A stretch of 64,000 nucleotides of DNA from Blastomussa wellsi (taxonomy: Eukaryota > Cnidaria > Anthozoa > Scleractinia > Plerogyridae): the NCBI GenBank assembly GCA_947652115.1, contig OX393569.1, positions 17,896,650 to 17,960,649 on the forward strand, in the 5' to 3' direction. This document shows, piece after piece, positions 25,101-37,500 of this stretch. The stretch's first letter is position 1. Every line of letters starts with the position of its first letter. Below the pieces are notes generated by a model, which did not search any database, was not told the origin of the DNA, and saw only the letters and a list, made by a program, of their open reading frames with translations. A program made the position numbers and the translations under genes.

Positions 25101-28100
25101 TTATCTTGTTGAGCTAACAGAACAAGCTGCCACAGCCAAACCATGCCCAAAAGATGCACCAACAGAAGATCCAATCATTACTGAGAAACTGATGACTGAT
25201 GCAGCATTTCTAAGTAAAGTTCAGAGTGCATTAGAAACTGTGGCAGGCCAAGTCTTGGATGGCCTGTTGGAGGGAGCATCTCGGTTGAGACAAATTCTTA
25301 GAGTTCTCAGAAGTTTGCTGACAACTACTTGGTGAGTTGCTGCAGCTGTTGTTGTTGTTGTTGTTGTTGTTACTCAACAGGACGCATGATGGACTAGGGT
25401 CTTAGCCCTTAGAATTCACTAGCCTTTATTTATCTAATTTTTATTGAATTTTTAAGCTGTCCTGAAGTGAAACTGAACTTTTCAAGCTCAGTTGGAATCC
25501 CTGTGGATAATGTCACTCTCATAGTACATTTGATCAAAAAGCAAGGCCTTTCTCAGGTACAAACAATGAATGTTTTAGCTAACTGGACTAAATTAGGTAA
25601 AGTCTGTGTCTGTGTCTATTGGTCCATCAGGTCGGGGCTTGTCATGACTGCCTTAGAAAGAGGTATTTCCACTCCCCCTTAGATGGGACGCAGGTCCGTT
25701 GCAGGGTTACCCCCCCCCCCCCCCCCCCCAGCATTAAATTTGCTGGTACCCATTTATACTTGTGGGTGAAGAGAGGCACAATGTGAGCAAAGGGTCTTGC
25801 CCAAGAACGCAACACAGTGCCCTGCCAGGGCTCAAACCTGGACAGTTCAACCTGAAGTGCAGTTGATAGCTACTTACATTTGACAGACATTTGTACCTGG
25901 CCAAGGTGCTTGTGGTCTTTCAACAAGTTTATTAGGCTGCTCTAATGCACTTCTGGTCATCTGAGACAAGTAGATTTCACTACTGGGCAGGAGTAAGGTT
26001 TCATACTCGCCTTGGCAAGGCCCCAGACTTGAAGTCATCTGCAGACCAAATCATTATCAAAGTAAACTAAAAAAAGCATGCAGCTTTCCCAGGTGAACAA
26101 AATTTGAGAGCTGCTTGTCCTTAGGGCAAGCTGGAATTCAAGTGTTTTTTTTTTGCCCTGATAGGCATTTATCATGTACTTTTATCAAAATTCAAGTTTG
26201 CGTGGGTTTGCTCTGACAATATTTTACTCATTTACTGCTTGGTAGCAACCTTGGACAGTACAAGTCATGGTAGACCTGCTAAATGTGGCAACAGCTTTCC
26301 TTATGAACTTCATTCTCTTGAGCAATGACACCACCAGAGGAAGGTAAAGACATTTTAGCCCTATGTCCCATCTTGCAACAAATTCTATTCTTTTCCTGCC
26401 CTGAAGTTGTATTCTGATTCTATTGTTATTAAGGAACGTGTAAAACTGAAGTCTGTGTTACTCCTAAAATTCCTTTATGTTATTCCATGAAAGTCCATTA
26501 AATTCCTTATGAAGTTTGATGGAAGTTCATTAAATTCCTGATGAAATTCCATGGTACTTGATAAAATTCTGTGTGAAAATCTGTGGAACGCCATGAAATT
26601 TGATGCAAAATTCCATGAAACACAATCAAATCCTATGTGAAATTCCGTGGAACTCCATAAAAAGCCACATTGGAATTACATGGAACATAATAAAATTACA
26701 CAATCATGTAATTTACTATATGTGTTTTAATTGTCTTTTGCAGTTCTGTCCTTTTGAGCTGCGGGAAAAAGCTTGTGGGAGTTCTACCTTCACTTATGCT
26801 ACATGGCCAGGACAAAGAACTGAATCTAAGACAAGCCACTCTAGAGGTTTGTGCTGTGACGAAAATTAGCATTGCATTTCAATATCAGAATTATTCAAGC
26901 CAGATTCTGATATATGTACTCGTCTCGTGCTTCCACAACCCCAAGAACTCCATAATACACATTACACGTGTACCACTTTCACTATTTGTCATGGTTATGC
27001 TCAATGAATATGGCATGCCACGAAGGGAAGTGCTTTACCTTGAATCATAGTGCTTTTATAGCTAGACATGGCTATGGGTGTAACCAATAGAAACGTACCA
27101 TGATGCAGATCATGCTGTGTTAAGTCTGGGCAATCTTGTGCACCACTTGAGACAACTATTCTGTTTTTAATTTCTAAAAAAGTTTGTTGATGTATTGACC
27201 CACCGCGAATAGCAAATTTGCTATCTGCGCGTCAACATAAACTTAATTTTTTTTCTTGAGAAATGAATAAAAAGTGTGTAAAAGTGTTTAAGCAATCAAG
27301 GATCACACCTGGTCTCTGCGGGTGCCTAAGACAATTTGACAGGATAGTAAGATAGTTAAATACATCAACTCGCTGTTTATGAGATTTGCATGTAACGCTT
27401 TTACTGCTTATAGCGTAAAACTTTCTCAATTTATTTGCAACTGTGACTGAAAAATCCAAAACTTCCTTAGTTTGATTTTTATTATGTGATTTATAAATTG
27501 CTTTGATTAATATCTTTTAGATGGTATTTTATACAAAGATATTGAGTTTTATGTAATGATTCTGAACAACGACCATTTGCTGTGGAGCTTCAACAGTGAA
27601 TGATAATTTATAAAAAGCAGTCCTGTTCAGTCCTCAAACCCCTAAATGTTTTGTCCTATTATCTTTTAAACAGTGCGTTCAGAACTTTTGTAATACCATA
27701 GAAAGACAAAGTGCTGCAGTATCTGAGGAGTTTTATGACAATCTTGTCACTTGTGATATAAAGAGCGTGGATTGTCTCCTCAGAGCTCTTCTTGTGGAAC
27801 CAAATGCTGTCCAAAGACTCAAAGGTGATCAAACTATAACATTCGTTTTTACGTAATATATCAAACACGAGAGACAGTGTTTCATCGCATTTCCAAACAC
27901 CGAGATAAGAGTTAAAAATACGACGCGCAGCGGAGTATGTTTGACGAACTTTGAGGTGTTTGGAAATGTGATGAAACAATCTTTCGAGTGTTTGATATAT
28001 CTTCTCAGTCGAAACTAAAACTACGGAGAAAACGAAGAAATAAAATCGTGAAAATCTATGCTAATTAAGATCACATTTCCAAACCTCCTTCACGGTTCCT

Positions 28101-28539
28101 TTGTTTTAACGTGATGAATTATTAATGAGTTTGGGAAAAGAATGTCTAATTTTCGACTAAGGCTGGACGTTCTTATTTTTCCTACGATTTGAGCCTGGAA
28201 TGTTCTTAAAATATAAAGTGTTCTTTTTAAACACAAAATGATATTGTTGCAGTAACTTCACTTCTAAGTGGCACATGTGTACATATTCATGTCATAAATG
28301 GCTGATGACAATGCTGGCTCCGTGTGACATGGATTTGATAAAGATTGATTCGCTTAGTATATACATTTTGTCACTCACAACAAAAAGGAAAGAATAAAAT
28401 TGGTTCTTACCCGAATTTCAGCCATACGTACGTTTTTAGGATGTTCTGAAATTTTGGACTTTCTCAGCCGCATCGTTCTTATAAGAAATCAGTGTTACCC
28501 TGGCACCTAGAATAAAGTGTGACTGCATTATCGAGAGGA

Positions 28540-28580
<41 letters not shown>

Positions 28581-31500
28581 GTATAACAATATAATTTGGT
28601 TTTATCAACTGGGTTGATAATGTCAATTGGCCACCGTAAAGAGATTCAAGAGCTGACGTTTTGAGCGTTAGCCCTTCGTCGGAGCGAAGGGCTAACGCTC
28701 GAAACGTCAGCTCTTGAATCTCTTTACGGTGGCCAATTGACATTATCAACCCAGTTGATAAAACCAAATTATATTGCATTATCGAGAGTCTAGCTGGCAT
28801 GGTGATCCGCTTGTCTTTTAACAGATCAGAACCAGCAATTCTTGGGGACTTTTTCTGACAGAGTGGTGCTAAAATGCTGTTTCTGGCTGTTTTGTTGACT
28901 TTCATATTATTTTACCAACAGGTGCGCTTGGAGATTCTACGTCTGTTAAAACAAGGGTAATACACCTCCAGATAACTGCTGTAACGACATTGAGTGCTTT
29001 AGTGACCCCAGCCAATAATTCAAACAATGAACCAAGTCCAAAAAGAAACTTAGCCAGCCTTGTAGCAAAGAAGCTTCTTCAACCATCAAATGAAAGCTGT
29101 TTGGACGTGTTACATCAGTTCCTTCACCACGAAATATCATCTTCATCTGTTGTTGGTTTCCTTGCTGAACTGTGTGTGGTATCCAAAGATTTCAGCCTTC
29201 ATCTTACACGACAGTCCAAATGGATAGCGTCGTTGGCGAAGTATTTGACAAGTTGTAGTGGAAAAGATTCAGATTGCCAAGAGACTTCTTGTGTGTTGCG
29301 TGTTTTATGTGCCGTGGTAGCAAATTCAGAGGAGATTCCTACAGAGTAAGTTGTTGCTTCAAAATGTTTGTTGAACTCAAAAGATATTATCTAGCTCTGG
29401 GGCCAAGTGTTTAGAAGACGACTCGCACGTGCTCTCGGCAATTCTCGTACGCTCTCGTGCCCTCTCGGCAGCTCTCGTGCACTCCCGGCGACTCGTGCGC
29501 TGTATGCTCAAACGGTTAAAAATTCAATACAAGACATACTTTTCGACTCTAGAGGGAAGCTGGTTTACCATGAAATACTTCTCATAGCGAGTTTTCATCG
29601 CTATTACGGATTCGGCAGAATATATAAATTGAACTTATTTTCAATTTGGCTAGGCCTTGGTTGACACTGTCACCAAATTCCATAAATAACCTTGAAAATG
29701 TTTCGACTGTACAGTATGTTGCCCTATTTCCGGACACTTTTTGCATAAACCGTAATATCTTACCTCAAAACAATGCAAACAAGCTGAAATTCAGCCACAA
29801 GCTAGCTTCCACGTCTAGTAAGTAGGTGACAAAGTTTCATCGCCTGAAACTCTTTGGATCCTTCGTAATATTGGAAAGAGTTCGTCGAATTGGATGCTCT
29901 ATTTCCATACAGGTTGCCCTATTTCCGGACGATCGTTACGAGATAAATACTCCGCTTTTCTTGGGAACATTCTTCTCCCTTGTGGCAAAATATATCGTAT
30001 AAAAGTTGAAAAAAGAAACATTCATTTAAAAGATTACTTTTTGTCCGAAATTGAAAGCTTGTTCTTTCGTTTATTTAGCGAAGAAGTCATCAATGTTTTG
30101 AAACCGGCCAACAAGCCGACATATTTGATTTGTATCACGGTAAGACGAGGAAGACTGGCGACTGATTTATTAGATACTGGACTGGACTTGCAAAACAACA
30201 CTCAAGTATTTTTTTTTCCAAATAATTATTTCAGGTGAGTTGAAATTATGAAAGGGAGTTATAAAAACGCTTGCCTTTCAACAACACTTCGATAAGATTG
30301 CATTTAAAACCAGAAGCTAGTTTGCTATCGTTAGGTGCCCGGAAATAGGAACACCTCATCAAAAATGCAAATAAACTCTTTTGTGGTCAAGTTCGAAGAT
30401 ACGAAACTGAAAACAGAAAATTCTTATGTGCTAACAAACCTAGTCCTTTAAGCTTTACTTATGTCCAAAAAAAGTTTAATCTGTATCGTATTTTGCGAGA
30501 ACAGACCGCTTAAGGTCATTCCCCTGAAATAGAACTGACAATAGATTCTCGTTCAAACTTTGCCCATTTGTTGTTCATCGTAAGGGAATTTAAATTTTGT
30601 AATGAAAAAGAGGGGTCCCCATATTCGTTTAGAAGCAGGAGCACCTTGAAAATGCCCCATAATTGGTTAAAATATCAGCTTCAGAAATGTTTCCATTTGA
30701 CTAGCTCATGCCACGTCTTGTGGGAGAACAAAAAAATAGGGAGAAAGCAATACAAGGGAAAAAATTATAGATACACTGTATCGCCTTCAAGGAACAATTT
30801 AATATATGTTTCATTATGAAAGCACGCATTTCCAGTCGACGTTGATTCAACTTGTTACTAGTATGCAGTGATCTCGAGGCCACAATATCTGTTCAATAAG
30901 TTCACGTTTCCGTCGATTATTTATTTTTCTGCAATGGGAATTTGTTTATATTCCTGTTATAGGAAGAAAGTGATTGCTAGTCTCAGAAAAAGGGTAAAAA
31001 AATATAGGTCACCATACTCGTTTACGAGAAAACGACGATTTATCTCCTTCACGAGCAAAGCCGTAAATAAAACGCCTCAGTTTTCTTTAGGTGCGCGCGC
31101 TGATGACGCAATAAATCGTGCGCAGTAAGGATGCGCAATGCAATACAGGGGAATGACCTTAACTGTAAGTACCAGTAGGTAATTCGACGCGCGCAAAATA
31201 TCGCATTTAAGAAAAAACAAAATTTACCTACCTCGACTGAAAACGAATGTTCTCGCCTAAACGGAGCGTGGCTTGGCCACGAAGGTATCAAACGAAAGCT
31301 GACTAGTCGATAAGTCTTTGGAACATATCGATCGGCTTTGTTTTATTGTTTCAATGAAATACGGAATCGTTAAGTCGAAGTGTCCGGAATAGGGTTGTCC
31401 GGGAAATAGGGCAACATACTGTACTTTTTGGCATTTGGCTCGAGAACTTGCAGATGTGTGCTCTTCATGCCCAACACGGTTTTTTTAACAGAAGAATGAG

Positions 31501-34500
31501 GGGTAAACATTAAATTTGACTCTGACTAAATTTGTATCACGTGAACCAAACCTGACTGCTTTGTTGGCTATCGGACATTAGTATATACTAAAAAATGTTG
31601 AGATAGCCTGTTGTCGAGATCACTTTGTGTATGTATATATTAAAACTTTCGCGGCTAGGTAAATATTCTGCCGCGAGAGATTCCACTGTCCCAACGTTCA
31701 AGTGTCGTTCTGCTGTTTTAGGTTTTCATTACCAACCTTTAAAAATCTCCAATTATTTTGTTTCGGCAGGATTTCTGATTACACGTACCATGTTGTCTCC
31801 ATTTTCACTGGCTCGCACGTGTTTATGATCAAAGCTCTCTCAGCCATGCTACTCGCCAAACTTGTTAATTCAGATTCCAGAGTACTGGTTGATCAAGTTG
31901 AACAGGTTTTAGATGCGATCTCTGCAGCTCTGTCCAAGCTGCCACAGGTTAGAATTCAAAGTTCGTTAGCCTAAAAACTGCAATGAAAACTTTTAATTAA
32001 AACATCCATTGCAATGTTCAGTACTTTTTACACAATTTTCGAATTACGTTTTTGTTGCATAACTCTTCGCAACATTTTTCAGAGCTGGGTAGATATCCAG
32101 TAAGTTAAGCTTTTAGATACGCGCATTTAAGGACGTTCGCACGAAAATTTTGTAACATTGATTTTTTTAGACTTTCACCACTGTAAGATAATGGGTTATT
32201 ATATCAGAAATGTGACAAAACACCGACTTCGTTTTTGGGATAAAATGCCCGGAAGAAAGAATTTATTTAATTGGCAGTGTTCCTTAAACAAACATTGCAT
32301 ATTTAGCGACTATAGTTTCACTCGCCTTACAGCCACAAGGTGGCAGAATCCAATGTCGCGTTGGCAGAAAACTTGAATATTTTTAAACTTCCGACATTGA
32401 GTTTTTGTTCATTTTCTGACAATCTGTCGAGGATGGTAAATAAAATATGTTTCTGTAAAAAAGTAGGGGTCACCGACCATTTAAGAGAGTAAACTGCAAG
32501 AAAAGTTAACGCAGTGGCTTCTGGTTTTTTTGTTTCATTTTCCTAAGCGGGCTGTTAAAGTTCGCGGAAAGATTAATTTAATTTATCGTACCGATAACAA
32601 ACTGGAGAGTTTCGTTTTCTCTCCTTAAACTAAATCTACATTTATATTTATCCGTGAGTACTTCTTTTTTCAGAAGCCATTGATGCTGGTAGGCGTAAAT
32701 GGAGGCCTCCTGGACGGCATTGTAGAATTGCTTGAACGATGCCTTACCCAGGTTTGTTCCGTTCTGTCATGTACAAATTGTTTATGTGACGCTGATGACA
32801 ACAGGTTTTTGCAAACACTCTTGTTTTTTGTTTGTTTTGTATTGTAGGATTTTTTTCAAAACGTTTCAAAACGTGCTACATTACAGACACGCACACAAAC
32901 AAAATTGTACGCACACATATGTACAAGACACTTTTTACAGGTGTAATCACATTTGTATTCTAAGTTATAGCACACTTGTGAAAGATGTTTTCTTATCAAT
33001 CTTTTTCATTTCAGGATAATGGATCCAGATCCTGTTCTCGAGTTGTTGAAAGCGACATTTGGAACAGTTTATGGTCTGTTGTGAGTGTTGTTTTGAACAT
33101 CGCGCCAGACGAATCAGTAGTTCTAAGGTGGGTTTACAGTGTTTACAGGGACGGCGGAGCCGGGGGGGCTGGGGGGGCTTCAGACCCCCCTTTTTACGAC
33201 AATGACAATTTTTTGTTTTAGTACAAGGTTCGTATTTACAAAACTTCCAAAATATTGCTGAAGCACAAAATGTACCTGTCATTTTACACTTATCCAGGTT
33301 GCCTTTTTTTAAGAAATACATCATGGAGAACGTTGAAAATACCATTTCCGAGCGTCTAGATTTCAAAATTTTCTGGGGGACCCCCCTAGACCCCCCAAGA
33401 AAGTTGCGCCACCGGCGCTCATTTTCAAGCCCCCCCCCCCCCCCCCCACTTTCAAATACGCTCCGCCGTCCCTGGTTTAGAATCAAGGGAAATCGAGGGG
33501 ACAGAGAGGGACGCTCCGAGTGTAGGCTTTACGATATGACAATTCCGCTATTAACAAGTTATTTTTAGACTCATTGCAGGGTCCTCTCCGAGGACCCTGG
33601 GAACGAAGTTGAGAGTGGGTTTAGACTGGCCTTGGAACAGATGCTTGTTCCGCAAGGCATCTGTTTAAATGGCCGATCTTGATCTGGTGTTTGAAAGGAA
33701 AACAAAGTTTCACTTGTAATGGCAGACCGAGTGGAGTTCAGTTTTGTCGACGAAATGTCCAAAAACAACCTGGGAAATTGTATTTTGTACACGCGACGTC
33801 GCGAGAAACAGACATTGGCCCCAGAGTCAATCTGTAAATAGATAATTATTAATAAAGAGTTTTGTTATCTATAAATAGATTTTTGTGGAATTGACACATC
33901 CCAGCTAACACCCTGAGTGTCCCTCACTGTCCCCTCGTTTCGTCTTAGTAGAATTTAATCTTCAGTTCGTGTTTTTTGCGCCCATATGTGTCAGCGAAAT
34001 TTTCATTCTTGGCTTGCAATACAGTGAGTACGATTATTTTAATTATTTTTCAGTGATATAGAGATAATGCCCGAGGAAGAAGCTGACATCAAAGTCGGCG
34101 TTGTCCAGTGGAGTGTCATGTCTTGTCAAGGATTACATCACCTGTTACGCATAACGCACTACATATTCACCAAGGTATGCTTGGGAATTTTTGCGGTCCC
34201 TCGCTGAGCTTTCAACATCGTTTGCTTTATTTTTGTTTCGATAGACCCCACTGCAAAGTATCATAAAGCTTGTTGAGCCTCCAGCACATGCAGTTTCCTG
34301 TTTGAGCAAAATGTTTTCAACACCATTTGTAGAACAGCTCTCTAAACAGTAAGTACTCTGTTTTGTCGGGTAATGAATAAAATGATGAACTTTATTAAAA
34401 TCTCATGTCTTATCGCTCAGGCACAGTGCTTTACTAATTGGGGAGACTGTTACCTATATATGAAACTCTAATAATATACTGCAAATTCTAATTATAATTT

Positions 34501-37500
34501 AAACTCTAAATTCTAGCTCTAATAAATGACTACCTAATAATATTTCTGAATCGTAAAATATATAACTCTATAAGTTAAAAAAAGAGTAAGATGGCGAGCT
34601 AAACTAATTCTAACTCTTGCAAAGGTCACAGTCGTTACATGAGTCGTCTATTAACGAGGCAATGTCTGTCTGTCTTTTGTCCTTTTTGAGTGTAGGTGCT
34701 GATCTTAGCTCCCGGCTAATTTTGGACCAAAGAAGTGGCCCAAAATGCCTGAGAGAGTGTTTGCCTTATTTTGTAGCATTAAGAGATTCCTGTCTGAAGA
34801 CTGCGTTTCTGAGATTATATGATGCGTGCTTAGTGTGTTGTCATTTTCGTCTCCATATCCGGCGGGGCCTTGGCACGAGAAACGAAGGGCTCTGGGCATG
34901 TTTGGGAACAATAAACGGAAGTCAAAACGTACGTCAGCCGCCATATTGCAGCGCACACAACATGTAGAAATATGAATAATATATACATGAAGGCCGGAAG
35001 TTCTAGGACTGGTCTCCAGAGCCTTCGTTTCTAGCGCCAAGGCCCCGCCGGCTAAGAGAAACGAGAAGGGCTATGGGCACGAGAATGTGTTCTTGCAAGC
35101 ATGACAATACGACAGCACAAATTAAAACACAGCTTCACTAGCTTTTGAAATCTAGAAGTGTGGGTTTATGTTTCAGAAACGTGATTTGGGAAATGCCTAG
35201 CTCTCGTTGTTTTTACTTGTTTTCCAGCTTAGTAAACTATTAGTGAAATGTTCCTCTCGGTTTGAAGGTGAATTCGGTACATCTCAATAGAAAATTTGAT
35301 GGTAATACTGACTTCATTATTGTGGTAGCAAAGGGCATAATTAATTCTACTCGCGAGGAGACGTGGCTCTATTCAGTGACTTGTTTTCACTTTCCAGTTT
35401 GGCAGGTTCTTCTGCTCATGGAATCAAGGGGGAAGCCGCTGGAGAAGCACTTTTTGCGTTTACGAGCAAGGTTAGCGTTCGAAGAGGAGTCGCGGTTGCT
35501 TTCTTCTTAGCGTATTGGGAAAGATGCTTTTCTCTCAAGGTGTCTCTCACCAATAGGTGGACATACTGGGTAACAGCAATTTTTTAGCGTTAGCCTGACA
35601 GAGTGAAGAATAGTAAACTTAACTGTGGTGGGCAAGATGGAAATACTCCTTGTTGCTTCTTATTATGCTATCTGGCGCTGGCGTAATAAATCACCAAATA
35701 AATTTGTAATCAGGCTGAACATTTCTTTGACATCTGGGTTTGCTGCAATCAAAAATGGTTTTCACGAATTCATCTTTAATTAGCCTGCGTTTTAAGCATC
35801 CGGTAGCTGCGCAGGCTAATCTTGAATAAACTAATTTAGTCATTCTCTCCGGGAGCAACGACATCGACTATTTTTGTAGTTCTGTGTCGCGTTTATTCAT
35901 GCGTACTAAATATCCTTGCAGATCATCAAGATATTCTATTTTCCGTTTGCTATAGACGTGGAAGAGCATCTTCTTCATGATACCCAAAGGTGAGCCATTT
36001 TATTTTATTTTAGATCGTTCATCTGTGAATCAAAATGCTGCAAATTTATGAAATGCTCGAATTGTCCAGTTAACGGCAAACAAGGAGGAATGAAAATATG
36101 TAGACCTCATTTTATGTTGTCAGCCACCCATACCGCAAGTATCTACCTCAGACTTGATACCTCTCTCTATGGTGCTTGATATAGCGTGTCATATGTACGG
36201 TTGTTGATTTCCCTCGTTAGCTATACATCTAACAATAAAGGCTGCTTTCTCTGTGTTTCGCAGTGTTTTGTACCAGTACAGACTTGTCCCTAACTTGCTG
36301 GTGTTTTCATCCAACTTTTTGCCATTGGAAGACTTGGAGCTTTCACTTGGTAAGCCTCAATGCGTTATTCAAAGTCTAGGTCCTTTTTGATTCATTCTAG
36401 TTCAGATAAGTCTGGTGCCCGCTGGGGGGTATCCAAAATTTAAGGGAGTACCCCCCTCCGGGCTGCTTACGACCCTAGTGGCCCATCTGGCCGTGGCTTC
36501 TCCCGGTTTCCCTAGAATGAAGCGATTAGCAGTATTTCTACTCCCCGTGGATCTGATGCTAGTCCGTCGCAGGGTTACCCCCAGCATTAAGTTTGCCGGT
36601 ACCCATATATACACCTGGATGAAGGGAGGAACGGCAAAATAAGCTCAAAATGCTCGACCTTGTGCAAATGCAGGAAAACTTTTAACATTTGACAACTGAA
36701 GCAAAACGTGTAATCAAACCTGTAATTCGTGCAGGCGTGTTACACTTTAAAAGGGAAAGACGAATACCATAATCGGTGCTTTTCCTCTGCATTTTTAGGT
36801 CTGATTTCTCGTTTGGTACTTAGCGATGAGATCTTTGTTACGCAACTTGCAAGAGCTGTGACCAAGCAAAAGGTAAAAATGGGTCAATCCGTGATACGGA
36901 AAAAAGATGGCGTCACGCGTGGCATTTTGGGTAGATCGACATGTTGACCCCAAAGTTACTCTGTTTGTATGGGAATCCGATAGCAAATAATGTTCTTAAA
37001 AAATAAATTCTGAACAATATATGACTAGCAAAGTAAAGGTACTAAGCAAAAGATTATATGTGCCCAATTTGAGGGATGTAGCCGTACTAGAAAGCGTCCA
37101 CTCGCGTTATCAATTTTCCTTGCATCCGTTTATAATTTTCCCCCACAAACTTGCAAGCAAATGTATTAGAAATTAAGAACGCGATTACACGCTTTCTAGT
37201 GCAGTTACATCCCTCAGATTTGGTACACATAATCTTTTGCCTAGTACCTTCACTTTGCTATCCATAAATTGCCCGTAATTTATTTTTTAAGAAAATTATC
37301 TGCCATCAGATTCCATACATACACAGTAACTTTAAAGCTGACATGTCCATTTTCCCAGAATGCAACGCGTGGCGCCATCTTTTTTTCTTATCGCGGATTG
37401 TGTTTGTCCTTTGCAATTTGAAAACATTTTTCAACACATCAACCTATCGCATGGCATAATGAAGGTTATCCAATGGTGCTTCTGTCTACGTCTCTGCTCA

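Noticed and set aside
29894..30238. 114-codon ORF inside the pogo-like element as a possible transposase
   Set aside because: No DDE, helix-turn-helix or CENP-B-like motif seen; begins within a terminal-repeat copy.
32965..33486. 173-codon minus-strand ORF
   Set aside because: Overlaps STK36 exon 21 and a G/C-run MITE in antisense; no domain.
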